Shown: positions 9,335 to 19,143, numbered from the stretch's first letter. The stretch: DNA of 64,000 nt from Borreliella valaisiana VS116 (GCF_000170955.2 NZ_ABCY02000001.1:550193-614192), one strand, 5' to 3'. The notes: generated by a model from the letters alone, not told the origin. A program made the numbers and translations.

Positions 9335-12039
9335 GATTTACCTGTTTCAATATTTGCTCTTAAAGGTAGACTTAATGTGTAAGCGGTTTCCATCATATTT
9401 TTTAATATTTTTTTTGTTTCATTTTCCTCTTCAATAGGAGATTCAATAAGCATTTCATCGTGCACCTGCAATAAGATTTTTGATTTCATTTTTTTACTTT
9501 TAAATTCATTAAATACTTTGATCATTGCAATTTTCATAATATCAGCGGCACTTCCTTGAATTATGCTATTTATTGCTATTCTTTCTGCGGCAGATCTTTC
9601 TAGATAATTATTGCTATTAATTTCTTTTATATATCTTCTTCGTTTTGAAATGGTTTCGCTATATCCAGTATTTCTTACGAAGTTTATTTGATTTGTTATG
9701 AACTCTTTGATCTTTGGGTAAGAGTCAAAGTAAGAGTTTATAAATCCTTTTGCTTCTTCTTTTGTAATTCCCAGCTCTTTTGCAAGTCTAAAATCTGACA
9801 TTCTATAAATTATTCCGAAATTAATAGATTTTGCTATTCTTCTCAAGTTAGGAGTAATTTCTTTTTCTTCTATTTTAAAAAGCTTGGAAGCAGTTTCTGC
9901 ATGAATGTCTTTATTATTTTCAAATGCTTTAATAAGGACTTCATCTTGTGATAAATGAGCAAGTATGGCAAGCTCAATCTGAGAATAATCAGCAGAAATA
10001 AAAATATTCCCATTTTCCGGTTTAAAGGCTTTTCTTATTTTTCGCCCTTTTTCTTCTTTTATTGGTATGTTTTGTAAATTGGGATTTATGCTGGTGATTC
10101 TACCAGTTGCTGTTTTTGTTTGTATGAAGTTTGTATGTAGTCTATTTGTTTTATAATTTATTAGTTCTGTCAAATTATCCGTGTAAGTACTCTTCAATTT
10201 TGCAATTTGTCTGTGTTTTATTAGGTTTTCAATTGATTCATGCTGTCCTTTGAGAGATTCAAGCACTTTTATATCAGTTGAATCTTTTTTCATTCTATCT
10301 GGTAATTTTAGATTTAATCTTTCAAATAAAACTTCATGCATTTGTTTTGGAGAATTTAGATTAAAATCAATTCCTATGCTTTTTATTATTTCGTTTTCGA
10401 TTAATTCTAATTCTTTTCCAAGCTCTTTTCCATATTCTTTTAAATATTCCTTATCAAGGTAAATGCCATTTTCTTCCATTTCTATAATTACCCTGTTAAA
10501 AGGCATTTCTATTTCGTACATCAACTTATCGAGTCCGTCTTCTTTTAATTTTTCGTTAAATACATTGAATAATCTAAATGTAATATCAGCATCTTCGGAT
10601 GAATAACTTGTTGCCATTTCTAGAGATATATGTGCGAAGTTATCATTTTTTTGTATTACATCTTCATATTTAATATTTTTATGCATTAAATATTTTTCTG
10701 CAAGAAAATCAAGCGATACTTTTGAATTTGTGTCAATAAGGTATGCTGCAATCATTGTATCAAAATAAGGTGGTATAGGGTCAAATCCATTATTTTTTAG
10801 TATTTTATAGTCAAATTTATAATTTTGACCAATTATTTTTGGCTTTGATTTAAATAGATTGTTAAATTTTTGTATTATATAATGTTTTTCTATGTAAACT
10901 TTTCCTTTGGCTTCGATTGGAATATAGTATCCTTCAAATTCTTTGAATGAAATTGAAATTCCAATTAATTTTGCTGTGTAGGTGTCAAGTGAAGATGTCT
11001 CTGTGTCTATTGATATGTATTTAGCTTTTTTAAGTTTTTCCATTAAACTGTCAAGCTCTTTTTTTGTTGTTATTGGATGGTATTTAACATTTTCTGTGTC
11101 AATTGTATTTAGATTATCTAAGCTGCTGATAGTAGATTCTTGCTTAAATAAACTTTTTTGATCCGCACTTTCTTCTTGTTTTAAGATGTCCTTTTTATAA
11201 GTTTTTATTAGAGAAATTGCTGAATGTTTTTCAAACAAAGATATTATCTCTTCACTAAAATTTTTTAAGGCGAAGTTTTCAATTTCTGGAATTTTTAAAT
11301 TTTCTTCAAGACTTACAAGGTCATAGCTTAAAAAAGCATTTTCTTTTTCTCTGATTAAAATTTCTTGATGTTTTTTATTTATTAGTTCTAAATTTGAATA
11401 TATTCCTTTTAATGTTTTAAATTCCCTTAATAAATTTGCTGCTCCTTTTGGTCCAATGCCTTTTATTCCGGGTATATTATCAGATCTGTCTCCAACAATA
11501 GCCAAATAATCTTTTATTTGAAAGCTATTTATTCCAAATTTTTTTATTACGTACTCATTGTTCATTTCGATAAAGCTGTTGTTTTCAATTTTAAGTATCT
11601 TTATATGCTCCGACATTGTTTGTAGTAAGTCTTTGTCAGGGGAAATAATGTAAGTTAAATAGTTGTTTTTTACAGCTTTTTTCGCAAAACTAGCTAAAAG
11701 ATCGTCAGCTTCGTAGCCCTCGATCTCAAAGATTGGTATTTTTGCCTTTAAAAGGCCCTCTTTTATCCATCCGATTTGAGGGATTAAATCATTAGGGGGC
11801 GCATCTCTTGTTGCTTTGTAGTTTGGATATTTTTGTTTTCTAAAAGTTGGTATTTCTGAGTCAAATGCAATAATCAAATGTTCAGGATTTTTTTCTTTTA
11901 TTATGAAAAATAATGTTTTAAAAAAGCCAATAAATGCGTTTACATTTTCTCCTTGTGTGTTTAAAAGTGGATAATTTTTCATTACGTGATAATTTCTAAA
12001 TATTATGTTTAGTGCGTCAATTAGGTAAAGTTCTTTCAT
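9316..12039 (-). CDS. polA: DNA polymerase I
   Basis: 907 residues with three domains: 5'-nuclease (about 1-290, with SPDKDLLQTM and GDRSDNIPGIKGIGPKGA), 3'-5' exonuclease (about 310-500) and polymerase (about 510-907). Proofreading motifs look intact: ISIDTETSS (Exo I), IGQNYKFDY (Exo II) and YSSEDAD (Exo III). Polymerase motifs are DYSQIEL, RRIAKSINFGIIY (O-helix R, K, F, Y retained) and QVHDE. The residue after the O-helix tyrosine is Arg (YRMS) where Gly is usual (YGMS). The start overlaps the TGA of the upstream gene as ATGA. It acts in repair and Okazaki fragment processing. Confidence 0.97.
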   Translation of the reverse strand: MKELYLIDALNIIFRNYHVMKNYPLLNTQGENVNAFIGFFKTLFFIIKEKNPEHLIIAFDSEIPTFRKQKYPNYKATRDAPPNDLIPQIGWIKEGLLKAKIPIFEIEGYEADDLLASFAKKAVKNNYLTYIISPDKDLLQTMSEHIKILKIENNSFIEMNNEYVIKKFGINSFQIKDYLAIVGDRSDNIPGIKGIGPKGAANLLREFKTLKGIYSNLELINKKHQEILIREKENAFLSYDLVSLEENLKIPEIENFALKNFSEEIISLFEKHSAISLIKTYKKDILKQEESADQKSLFKQESTISSLDNLNTIDTENVKYHPITTKKELDSLMEKLKKAKYISIDTETSSLDTYTAKLIGISISFKEFEGYYIPIEAKGKVYIEKHYIIQKFNNLFKSKPKIIGQNYKFDYKILKNNGFDPIPPYFDTMIAAYLIDTNSKVSLDFLAEKYLMHKNIKYEDVIQKNDNFAHISLEMATSYSSEDADITFRLFNVFNEKLKEDGLDKLMYEIEMPFNRVIIEMEENGIYLDKEYLKEYGKELGKELELIENEIIKSIGIDFNLNSPKQMHEVLFERLNLKLPDRMKKDSTDIKVLESLKGQHESIENLIKHRQIAKLKSTYTDNLTELINYKTNRLHTNFIQTKTATGRITSINPNLQNIPIKEEKGRKIRKAFKPENGNIFISADYSQIELAILAHLSQDEVLIKAFENNKDIHAETASKLFKIEEKEITPNLRRIAKSINFGIIYRMSDFRLAKELGITKEEAKGFINSYFDSYPKIKEFITNQINFVRNTGYSETISKRRRYIKEINSNNYLERSAAERIAINSIIQGSAADIMKIAMIKVFNEFKSKKMKSKILLQVHDEMLIESPIEEENETKKILKNMMETAYTLSLPLRANIETGKSWGEIH

Positions 12040-12437
12040 ATTTTAATATCTAACATTATAGGCGAATTGTGTACTGTAATAGGGTTTTGATGTTTTTTGA
12101 TTTTTGGTATTTTTCTTTTTGCATTTATAATTTGTTGTAAGATTTTAGAACAAGTTTGATATTTAATATATATTTCTTCTTTTAATAGGTTAATTTCTTT
12201 AATCAAATAATCGAAATTGTCCAATTTTTGGTTTTTATATTTCAACCATGCATTTATTGTTTTATAATAGTTTGTTATTGATTCTAATATTAAATCCTTT
12301 TTAGGATTGGTTACATTTAATATTCTTATTTCTTCTTTTTGCAATTCATCACTTTCTATTGTTAATAGTAACTTTAATTCTTTTAATTCTAATAATAAAT
12401 TGCTAAAATATTTTTTTAAAATTTCATTAGCTGACAA
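12036..12437 (-). CDS. Unrecognised helical protein, possibly a FlgN/FliT-type flagellar chaperone
   Basis: 133 residues, almost entirely charged amphipathic helix, with a Pro/Lys-rich tail (NAKRKIPKIKKHQN). It begins at TTG with AGGA 7 bases before, overlaps fliS by 11 bases and touches polA as ATGA. Size, helical character and coupling to fliS fit a flagellar export chaperone of FlgN or FliT type, but I see no diagnostic motif. The function is inference from position. Confidence 0.6.
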   Translation of the reverse strand: MSANEILKKYFSNLLLELKELKLLLTIESDELQKEEIRILNVTNPKKDLILESITNYYKTINAWLKYKNQKLDNFDYLIKEINLLKEEIYIKYQTCSKILQQIINAKRKIPKIKKHQNPITVHNSPIMLDIKI

Positions 12438-12843
12438 TATTGATTCCTAATTTATTGTGAGTAACATTATTTTCTTTTTTCAACTTTTTCCAGGTAAAGC
12501 TTAATATTTGCAATTGTTTTATAACATTGTCAATTTTGTGTATTTCTTTTTTTAAAAGAACATTTTCTAGCTCTTTATTTAGAAACGAGTATATTGAGAG
12601 TAAGTTTGTAGAAATGTTTCCACCCTTTTCAAAATTTAAGGTTGACATTAATTCGGTAATGATTTCTTGTGCATGAAAAATTTTTTCATTAGCTTTAATT
12701 GCATTTTGCCAATTTCCATCTTGTATAAGTTCTTTGGCAACTTTTAAATCCTGTATTGCTTTGTCATAAAGCATTATCAATATTGAGAGGGGGTTTGATG
12801 TGTTTATTTGTGTTTGTTTATATATGTTTTCTTTTGCTATCAA
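12427..12843 (-). CDS. fliS: Flagellin export chaperone FliS
   Basis: 138 residues matching the FliS pattern from end to end: YKQTQINTSNPLSILIMLYD, then AKELIQDGNWQNAI, then a helix with IITELMSTLNFEKGGNIS and a last helix before SFTWKKL. FliS binds flagellin C-termini in the cytosol and prevents early polymerisation. Translation starts at TTG 12843 with AGAGGGA just upstream, 10 bases after the stop of cheY. Placement with cheY and the next unknown gene makes a small flagellar group ahead of polA. Confidence 0.88.
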   Translation of the reverse strand: MIAKENIYKQTQINTSNPLSILIMLYDKAIQDLKVAKELIQDGNWQNAIKANEKIFHAQEIITELMSTLNFEKGGNISTNLLSIYSFLNKELENVLLKKEIHKIDNVIKQLQILSFTWKKLKKENNVTHNKLGINIVS

Positions 12844-12853
12844 GATTTTCCCT

Positions 12854-13234
12854 CTAATCCAAAAGTTTAATTTGTTCTATTATTTGGTCTTTTTTAAAAG
12901 GTTTTGTAATGTATCCTCTAGCTCCAAGAGATAAAGCTTTTTGTATTAATTCTTGCTTTCCAATAGCCGTAACCATTAATATGTTAAGTTTTTTAGGCAA
13001 TTTTTTATTAATTTCATATATTCTCTCAAGAGCTGTAATTCCATCCATTCCCATCATTGTTATATCGAGTGTTATTAAATCAATATTATTTTGTTTTTCA
13101 AATTCTTTAACAGCTTGAATTCCATCTTCGGCTTCTAAAAATTCTTTAAATCCTAATTGCTTTAAGATTTTTATTAAGTTTTTTCTCATAAAAAGTGAGT
13201 CATCAGCTATTAAAGCTTTTTTGCTTTCTTCCAA
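12854..13234 (-). CDS. cheY: CheY-type response regulator (CheY1)
   Basis: A 126-residue stand-alone receiver domain. Acidic pocket ADDS near residue 10, phospho-acceptor Asp in LITLDITMMGMDG (about residue 57), MVTAIG for the Thr switch, and TKPF with the conserved Lys. No output domain is present. CheY-P binds the flagellar motor switch or serves as a phosphate sink. It is first in the minus-strand run cheY-fliS-unknown-polA-coaE, with about 250 bases of divergent upstream region shared with ligA. Confidence 0.93.
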   Translation of the reverse strand: MEESKKALIADDSLFMRKNLIKILKQLGFKEFLEAEDGIQAVKEFEKQNNIDLITLDITMMGMDGITALERIYEINKKLPKKLNILMVTAIGKQELIQKALSLGARGYITKPFKKDQIIEQIKLLD

Positions 13235-13444
13235 ACAAGTACTCCTTCACTCATTCTAACATATTAAAATATCTTTAACGACAATTAAAATATAATTCAC
13301 ATTTTATAATATTGTTTTTTTGATTGATAGTTTTTATTTAAAGATTATTTTAGTTTAAATATAAGTAAAAATAATATGTGTTTTTGCTGTTTTTTTATAG
13401 TTTGTATAATAAAAAAATAAGCTTTTCTTGTGAATTTAGATTAT

Positions 13445-13473
13445 TTGATAAAATAATAAAGAATATGTTAAAT
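13445..13473 (+). promoter_or_regulatory. Candidate sigma-70 promoter for ligA
   Basis: TTGATA (13445-13450), a 17-base spacer and TTAAAT (13468-13473) stand only 8 bases before the ligA ATG. No Shine-Dalgarno is visible before that ATG. If used, the transcript would be leaderless or nearly so. AT-rich sequence makes chance matches likely. Confidence 0.4.
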
Positions 13474-13481
13474 TTTACCCT

Positions 13482-15464
13482 ATGAGCAGTAAAGTACAGC
13501 AAGAAATTGCAGACTTGAAGAAGTTAATCAGAAAGTGGGATAAAGAGTACTATGTTGATTCTTTGCCTAGCGTTGAAGATTTTATATATGATAAGCATAT
13601 TTTAAGGCTTCAAGAGTTAGAAAGTAAATATCCCGAATACAAGACCTTAGATTCTCCTACTCTTAAATTTGGCAGTGATCTTTTAAATGACTTTGAAGAG
13701 GTTGAACATTCTGTTCCTATATTAAGTCTTGATAAAGTTTATGATCTTAATTTGCTCAAAACATGGATAGATAAGATTGATTTTAACGATTCTTTTAATA
13801 TTTCTGTTGAGCCAAAGATTGATGGATGTTCGATTGTTCTTTATTATAAAGGTGGTATTCTTGAAAAAGCTCTTACTAGGGGTAATGGAAAATTTGGTAA
13901 TGACGTTACTAAAAACGTTAAAACCATTAGGTATATTCCTTTATTTCTTGATGAAGAGGTTGATTTAGTATTAAGGGGAGAAGTTTATATTACTAAAGAA
14001 AATTTTTTTAAAATAAATAAGTTTTTGGAAAAGCCTTATAGTAATTCTAGAAATTTAGCTTCGGGAATACTTAGAAGGGTTGATAGCAGAGAAGTTGCTA
14101 ATTTCCCTTTAAATATTTTCATTTATGATTTTTTAAATGCCGGATTGGAATTTAAAACTAATAATTTAGCTACTGCAAGACTTAAAAAATTGGGTTTTAA
14201 GGTTAATCCTTTGATTAGGTTTTTTGATCAAAAAAGTTCAATCAAAGAAGTTTTAAGTTATATAGCAGATATAACAAAAAAAAGAAATTCTTTTGAGTAT
14301 GAAATAGATGGAGTTGTTCTTAAGGTTAGCGATTTTTCGCTAAGAGAAAGATTGGGGTATACTTCACATCATCCTAAATGGGCAATGGCTTACAAATTTG
14401 AAGCGCTTTCAGGTTTTAGTAGGGTAAATAGTATTGTTGTTCAGGTTGGGCGTAGTGGTAAAATTACTCCGGTTGCTAATATTGATAAAGTTTTTGTTTC
14501 AGGGGCTTTTATTACTAATGCAACATTGCACAATCAAGATTATATAATGTCGATTGATTTGAATGTTGGTGATGTTGTTAAAGTTTCAAGAAGGGGAGAT
14601 GTAATTCCTGCTGTTGAAATGGTGATAAATAAATTTTCAACAGGATTTTTTAAAATTCCTGAAAATTGTCCAGCTTGTAAAACGGTTTTAGTAAAAGAAG
14701 GAGCACATTTTTTTTGTACAAATAATAATTGTCCTTCAGTAGTAATTGAGAGAATAAAATATTTTTGTAGTAAAAATTGCATGGATATTGAAGGGTTTTC
14801 TGATAAGATCATTTCTTTTCTTTTTGAAAAAAAGTTTATTTCTTCAGAAATTGATCTTTATATATTTAATTTTTGTAAACTTTTTGAATTTAAGGGGTTT
14901 AAAGGTAAAAGGGTAAGTAATTTAATAAATTCAATTGAAGCTAGCAAAAAGAAACCATTTAGCAAATTACTTCTTAGCATGGGAATTAAAGAATTGGGAG
15001 AAAACACAATAAGGTTATTGTTTCTTAATAATTTAAATTCATTTTCAAAACTTTTTAGTCTTTGTCAAGATAAGGATTTTGCTTTTTCAACACTGTTGAA
15101 AATTAAAGGGATAGGAGAGAAAATTGCTTTAAATATTATTGAAGCTTTTAATGATTCAATAATGATTAATAAGTTTAAATTTTTTGAAAATTTGGAATTT
15201 AAAATGGAAGAGTGTATTGTGATTGATGGTGAAAGTAGGTTATTAGCTGATAAAAAGTTTTGTATTACTGGAACTTTTGATGGTTATTCTAGGCCCATTA
15301 TTATTGATAAGTTAAAAAATAAAGGAGCAATTTTTAAAGCTTGTGTAACTAAAGACTTAGATTTTCTTGTTGCAGGAGAAAAAGCTGGATCAAAACTTAA
15401 AAAAGCTTTGAATTTAAATATAAAAATTATGTCTTTTGAGGACATAAAAAGTTACTTGGATTAA
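13482..15464 (+). CDS. ligA: NAD-dependent DNA ligase
   Basis: 660 residues with the full LigA order. The adenylation domain carries the catalytic lysine in VEPKIDGCSI (about residue 109), plus LTRGNGKFGNDVT and EYEIDGVVLKV. Next come the OB fold, a four-cysteine zinc finger (CPAC...C....C at about residues 396-420), helix-hairpin-helix repeats (MGIKELG, IKGIGEKIA) and a C-terminal BRCT domain (KKFCITGTFDGYSR). It seals nicks during replication and repair. It is convergent with the coiled-coil gene. Confidence 0.97.
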   Translation: MSSKVQQEIADLKKLIRKWDKEYYVDSLPSVEDFIYDKHILRLQELESKYPEYKTLDSPTLKFGSDLLNDFEEVEHSVPILSLDKVYDLNLLKTWIDKIDFNDSFNISVEPKIDGCSIVLYYKGGILEKALTRGNGKFGNDVTKNVKTIRYIPLFLDEEVDLVLRGEVYITKENFFKINKFLEKPYSNSRNLASGILRRVDSREVANFPLNIFIYDFLNAGLEFKTNNLATARLKKLGFKVNPLIRFFDQKSSIKEVLSYIADITKKRNSFEYEIDGVVLKVSDFSLRERLGYTSHHPKWAMAYKFEALSGFSRVNSIVVQVGRSGKITPVANIDKVFVSGAFITNATLHNQDYIMSIDLNVGDVVKVSRRGDVIPAVEMVINKFSTGFFKIPENCPACKTVLVKEGAHFFCTNNNCPSVVIERIKYFCSKNCMDIEGFSDKIISFLFEKKFISSEIDLYIFNFCKLFEFKGFKGKRVSNLINSIEASKKKPFSKLLLSMGIKELGENTIRLLFLNNLNSFSKLFSLCQDKDFAFSTLLKIKGIGEKIALNIIEAFNDSIMINKFKFFENLEFKMEECIVIDGESRLLADKKFCITGTFDGYSRPIIIDKLKNKGAIFKACVTKDLDFLVAGEKAGSKLKKALNLNIKIMSFEDIKSYLD

Positions 15465-15486
15465 ATTAGATTTTAAAGATTTGTTT

Positions 15487-17001
15487 TTATTTAATTATTT
15501 TTATTTGCTTAAACTCAGGTTTTAGACTTTTATACATAATTCCCAGTTCGTGAATATTTGTGACTTCTATTAAGTTCCTAAAAAATTCTTCTTTATTTTT
15601 TAGAGTAGGGTTAATAAAATATTTTTTGAATTTATATTTTGAGATTATTTCATGATTTTTTAGAGCCCCATTTAAATTATTAGTTGGATCTATTTCAATA
15701 TAGTATGTGTTTTCTTTTTTAAATGCAAATTGATCCCCTTTTTCTTTAAATTTATAGTTATTAAGGTATATGTCAGGGTAGATTTGAAAATCTGCTGTTT
15801 TGATCATAGTTGTTTTTGGAGTCTTTTTAGTATTTTCTTCAAGATCTTGGCTTTCATATTTTTCTATAGGTTTTACAGGCTTTAAATATTTATTTTCTAA
15901 TTCGCTATTTTCTTCTAAGTCGTTATTTGTATTTGTAATACTTGGAGGAGCGAATGTTTCTTCGTTAAAAGATTTTTGAGAAATTTCTTTTTTTTTAAAA
16001 TTATTTAATTCTTTTTGAAGTTTTAAAATAGTCTCTTCATTTTCTTTTATTTTATCTTCTAGCTCTTTAAGTTTGTGTTTATCATTTCTTATTTTTTTTT
16101 GATTTTCTTTGTTTATTGCTTCATTTGCGCTAATTTTCTTCCTCAGATCATTGATTATTTTTCCTATTGAAGATAAGTTTTCTTCAATTTCTTCTAAGTT
16201 TTTATCTGAGTCATCTTTTTTTTTGAAATTTCTTAGTTCTCTTTGCAAGTCCAAAATAGTATTTTCATTATCATTGATTCTATCTTCAAGCTCATCGAAT
16301 TTTTTTTCATTAGTATCATAATATTTTTCATTTTTATGAAGATTTTCTTTTAGGTTATTTATTATTCCTTCATCAGAAGGATAGTTATCCTCATTTATTT
16401 CTTCAATTTCATCATCATATTCATAGTTTTCTTCAAAATCATCATCATTGACATCATTATCATCCTCTTCAATATTTTCAGTATTTGTTTTTTCATGATT
16501 TTCATACTCTTTCGGTCTGAGTTTTTCGTTAAGGAGTTTTTTTATTTCTAATATTTCGTTTTTTAATTTATTGGTTAAAATTTCATATTTTTTTGCTTTT
16601 CTTTCAATTGATTCTATTTTTTCTTTTTCATTTGCTGATGCTTTTTGATTTTGGATTTTTAGAAGTTTTTCTATATTTTTAATTTTATTTTCATAATTTT
16701 CAATTACAGATTTTAGATCATTTTCGTCCATTCTTTTTTTAAACAGTTTTTTGTCTCTTATATTTTCTGGTAACTTTAGATCTTTACCTCTTTTGGGGTC
16801 TTTATAAGAAACTATTTCTTTGCTTAAATGTTTTTGGGTATTTATTTGATCGTTTTTATTCCCATTATCTTTAAATTCTTCACTTAAGTCTTCTAAGGGA
16901 ATTTCAATGCTAGAGTAGCTTATTGTATTATTAGCTCCAAATAATAATATACATGAAAGTATTATAAAATACTTAAAGCTTAGATTTTTTGTTTTATTCA
17001 T
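15487..17001 (-). CDS. Large exported coiled-coil protein of unknown function
   Basis: 504 residues from ATG 17001, which has AAGGA just upstream; an in-frame extension to 17109 adds an unlikely N-terminus ahead of the obvious signal peptide (FKYFIILSCILLFGANN). After the signal comes a long Lys/Glu coiled coil, broken by a very acidic segment (about residues 175-215, Asp/Glu runs). A coiled-coil module of about 27 residues occurs twice (ELEDRINDNENTILDLQREL and ELEDKIKENEETILKLQKEL). A compact C-terminal domain of about 100 residues, rich in Tyr, Phe and Lys, follows. It is probably periplasmic or surface-linked. No enzyme motif is seen; corresponds by order to BB_0553. Confidence 0.8.
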   Translation of the reverse strand: MNKTKNLSFKYFIILSCILLFGANNTISYSSIEIPLEDLSEEFKDNGNKNDQINTQKHLSKEIVSYKDPKRGKDLKLPENIRDKKLFKKRMDENDLKSVIENYENKIKNIEKLLKIQNQKASANEKEKIESIERKAKKYEILTNKLKNEILEIKKLLNEKLRPKEYENHEKTNTENIEEDDNDVNDDDFEENYEYDDEIEEINEDNYPSDEGIINNLKENLHKNEKYYDTNEKKFDELEDRINDNENTILDLQRELRNFKKKDDSDKNLEEIEENLSSIGKIINDLRKKISANEAINKENQKKIRNDKHKLKELEDKIKENEETILKLQKELNNFKKKEISQKSFNEETFAPPSITNTNNDLEENSELENKYLKPVKPIEKYESQDLEENTKKTPKTTMIKTADFQIYPDIYLNNYKFKEKGDQFAFKKENTYYIEIDPTNNLNGALKNHEIISKYKFKKYFINPTLKNKEEFFRNLIEVTNIHELGIMYKSLKPEFKQIKIIK

Positions 17002-17280
17002 AAAGTCCTTGTTTTTATTTAGAAAACATCTATAATTTATAATGTTAGCATAGTTTTTCCATATATCAAAAGCAATAAAAATCACTAGAGGTGTTATTTT
17101 TATTGACAAGTGGGTACTAATTTTAAATTAAGTTTTAAGCTAGTTTCTTATTAAATTGCTTTAAAATTGTTACATATGTTGGTAAGGTTAATTGTTTTTA
17201 AAATTTTATTTCTCAATCTTTTTTATTTATGTATAGGTTATTGCTGATTTAATTTTTTTGTTTAGTTGGAGTTTGTTAAT

Positions 17281-19143
17281 TTGACAAATGTGGATGCATG
17301 TGAATTTTGGGCTTTGCCGGTTTGTTGCAATGTTAAAGATTCTTTTATTGAAGATTTTAGTTTTGTAGATGAACATTTAGGTTCAATTTTTAGTATCAGT
17401 TATAAAGACAATATAACCTTAAAGTTTAGAGATTTTGTTGATTCTAATGAATTTAATTTAAAGCTTTTTGATAATAAAATAAGTTTTGAAGGTCAAATTC
17501 CCTTGGTTTTGTATTCAGATAATTTGGATTATTTACTAAAAGCAGAAAAAAGTGTTCTTTTTAATCTAAGAATTGATGATGGGAGTAATAATTATTCTTC
17601 TGGATTTGAAAATAAAGAATCTGAAACTTGCAATGCTTTGAATGCTTGTTATAAATTTAGTGATTACAATAGTTTTTCAGACGACTTTATTTTAGTTAAA
17701 ATATTTTTTGATTCTGAAAATTTAATTATTGATGCTAACGTAGACAATATTTCTTTTTTAAAATTTTTTATTAGTGAAAATTTTGGTGTTAATAAAGACA
17801 AAATAAAAATCAATTCTATTAATAATTACTGGTCTAGTTCTATTTTTCCTATTTCTTTTAATGCAATTTTGCAAGGTATTGTAATATCAAAAAAAATTAA
17901 TAAAAAGGTTAATGTTGTTTATTACAAAAGGCATTTTGGAATTTTAAATAATTTAAATTTAACTTTTTCAGTTTCTAATTGCTTATTGGGAGATAATAAG
18001 CTTTCAAAGATTATTTTAAGAGTTGCAATAAATAGACCTTTAAATTTTTTATATAAGTTTTATTTTAAATTTATTAATAATATTTTTAAAAATTTGTTTT
18101 TTGATGGGTTTTTAGAATTTTTTTTTGTTGAGAATAAAAGTGATTACATATTTTTTTATGATAATCTTTTGGCATTTGAGACTTCTGTTTATAATTTTAT
18201 TTATTCCAATTTTTATAATCTTGCTTTAGCAATGTCTTGTGAACCAATAGGTTATTTGCTTACTCAAATTAAAGGTGACTATAGCAGTTTTTTTAAAATT
18301 TTTAAAAAGTTAGATTTAAAGAATTCTTTGATAAAAAAATCTTCTGTTTTAAGTTTTAAAAAGAATTACAATATTTTTGATACTAGTCGCAGGGGAGTTG
18401 GTTTTGCGTATTTAAATTCAAACTCTTATTTTTTAGGTGAAGAGCAATACGTTGTTGCTTTCTTATATAAGGACGGATTAAATATCTTTTTACCCTACAG
18501 TATTATTGACAACAATTTAAGCAACTATTTGAAAAATAGTTTAGCAAAAACATTGAGCTTGGCCTATAATAGTATAAAATTTTTTATAGATGAGAGTGTA
18601 TTAGATTTTGATAATTTTTATAGTCTTCTTTTTAAAGATCCTTATTTGATTGAAAAAGCAATTTTAAGCATTAAGGATAATTTTTCTTCTTTGGTAAGTA
18701 CAGACCTTGTAAATGAATATCCTGTTATTTTTAAAGAAAAAATAGCTGTTGATTATGTTAATGATTGTATACTTGGGTGTTCTGTTGAGCTTAAATTTGA
18801 ATTTTATTCTCTTAGTGCTGTTTTTAGCAATGTAAGCTTTTTTGTAGAGCAAGGCAAATTTGCTAAGCTTAAGTTAAATAACAAAAGAATTCATACAATA
18901 TTTGGGTTAGCGGTTGATTATGTATTTTGCAGTGCTAATGTAAATTGCGACATTAAAGATTGTTTAAGCTTAGAGTTTATTGAAGATGGTGAGTTTGTTT
19001 TTTCTTTTAGAAGTTTTTTTATCGTTTCTGTTTCTGCAATTCGAGCTGCCTTGATTCAGATGTTTGATTTTAATACAAGTAGCACGCCTCTTGATTTTGA
19101 AGAAATTTTAAATAGCTGGAGTGTAAAAATTGATATTAATTAA
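17281..19143 (+). CDS. Xanthine-dehydrogenase-like large subunit, cofactor motifs lost
   Basis: About 620 residues, normally called hypothetical. I read it as a degenerate molybdopterin-type large subunit of the xanthine/CO dehydrogenase family. Residues 65-95 (NKISFEGQIPLVLYSDN then LLKAEKSVLF) resemble the hammerhead domain end (VRYVGQPVALVVAE...A...V.V.Y). Residues 148-215 (LIIDANVDNISFLKFFISEN, FGVNKDKI, then ILQGIVISKK) follow the first cofactor domain. RRGVGFAY matches RGIG.A, and the last 45 residues (SVSAIRAALIQMF...STPLDFEEIL) match the C-terminus. The GGGFGG loop, AFRGFG and the catalytic GVGEPP are absent, and it is shorter than the usual 700-800. Start TTG 17281 has GGAG 9 bases upstream; TTG 17266 is the alternative. 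It overlaps the next gene by 14 bases. Confidence 0.65.
   Translation: MTNVDACEFWALPVCCNVKDSFIEDFSFVDEHLGSIFSISYKDNITLKFRDFVDSNEFNLKLFDNKISFEGQIPLVLYSDNLDYLLKAEKSVLFNLRIDDGSNNYSSGFENKESETCNALNACYKFSDYNSFSDDFILVKIFFDSENLIIDANVDNISFLKFFISENFGVNKDKIKINSINNYWSSSIFPISFNAILQGIVISKKINKKVNVVYYKRHFGILNNLNLTFSVSNCLLGDNKLSKIILRVAINRPLNFLYKFYFKFINNIFKNLFFDGFLEFFFVENKSDYIFFYDNLLAFETSVYNFIYSNFYNLALAMSCEPIGYLLTQIKGDYSSFFKIFKKLDLKNSLIKKSSVLSFKKNYNIFDTSRRGVGFAYLNSNSYFLGEEQYVVAFLYKDGLNIFLPYSIIDNNLSNYLKNSLAKTLSLAYNSIKFFIDESVLDFDNFYSLLFKDPYLIEKAILSIKDNFSSLVSTDLVNEYPVIFKEKIAVDYVNDCILGCSVELKFEFYSLSAVFSNVSFFVEQGKFAKLKLNNKRIHTIFGLAVDYVFCSANVNCDIKDCLSLEFIEDGEFVFSFRSFFIVSVSAIRAALIQMFDFNTSSTPLDFEEILNSWSVKIDIN

Noticed and set aside
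15487..17109. Coiled-coil gene extended to 17109
   Set aside because: The signal peptide begins at ATG 17001, which has AAGGA. The extension would bury it.
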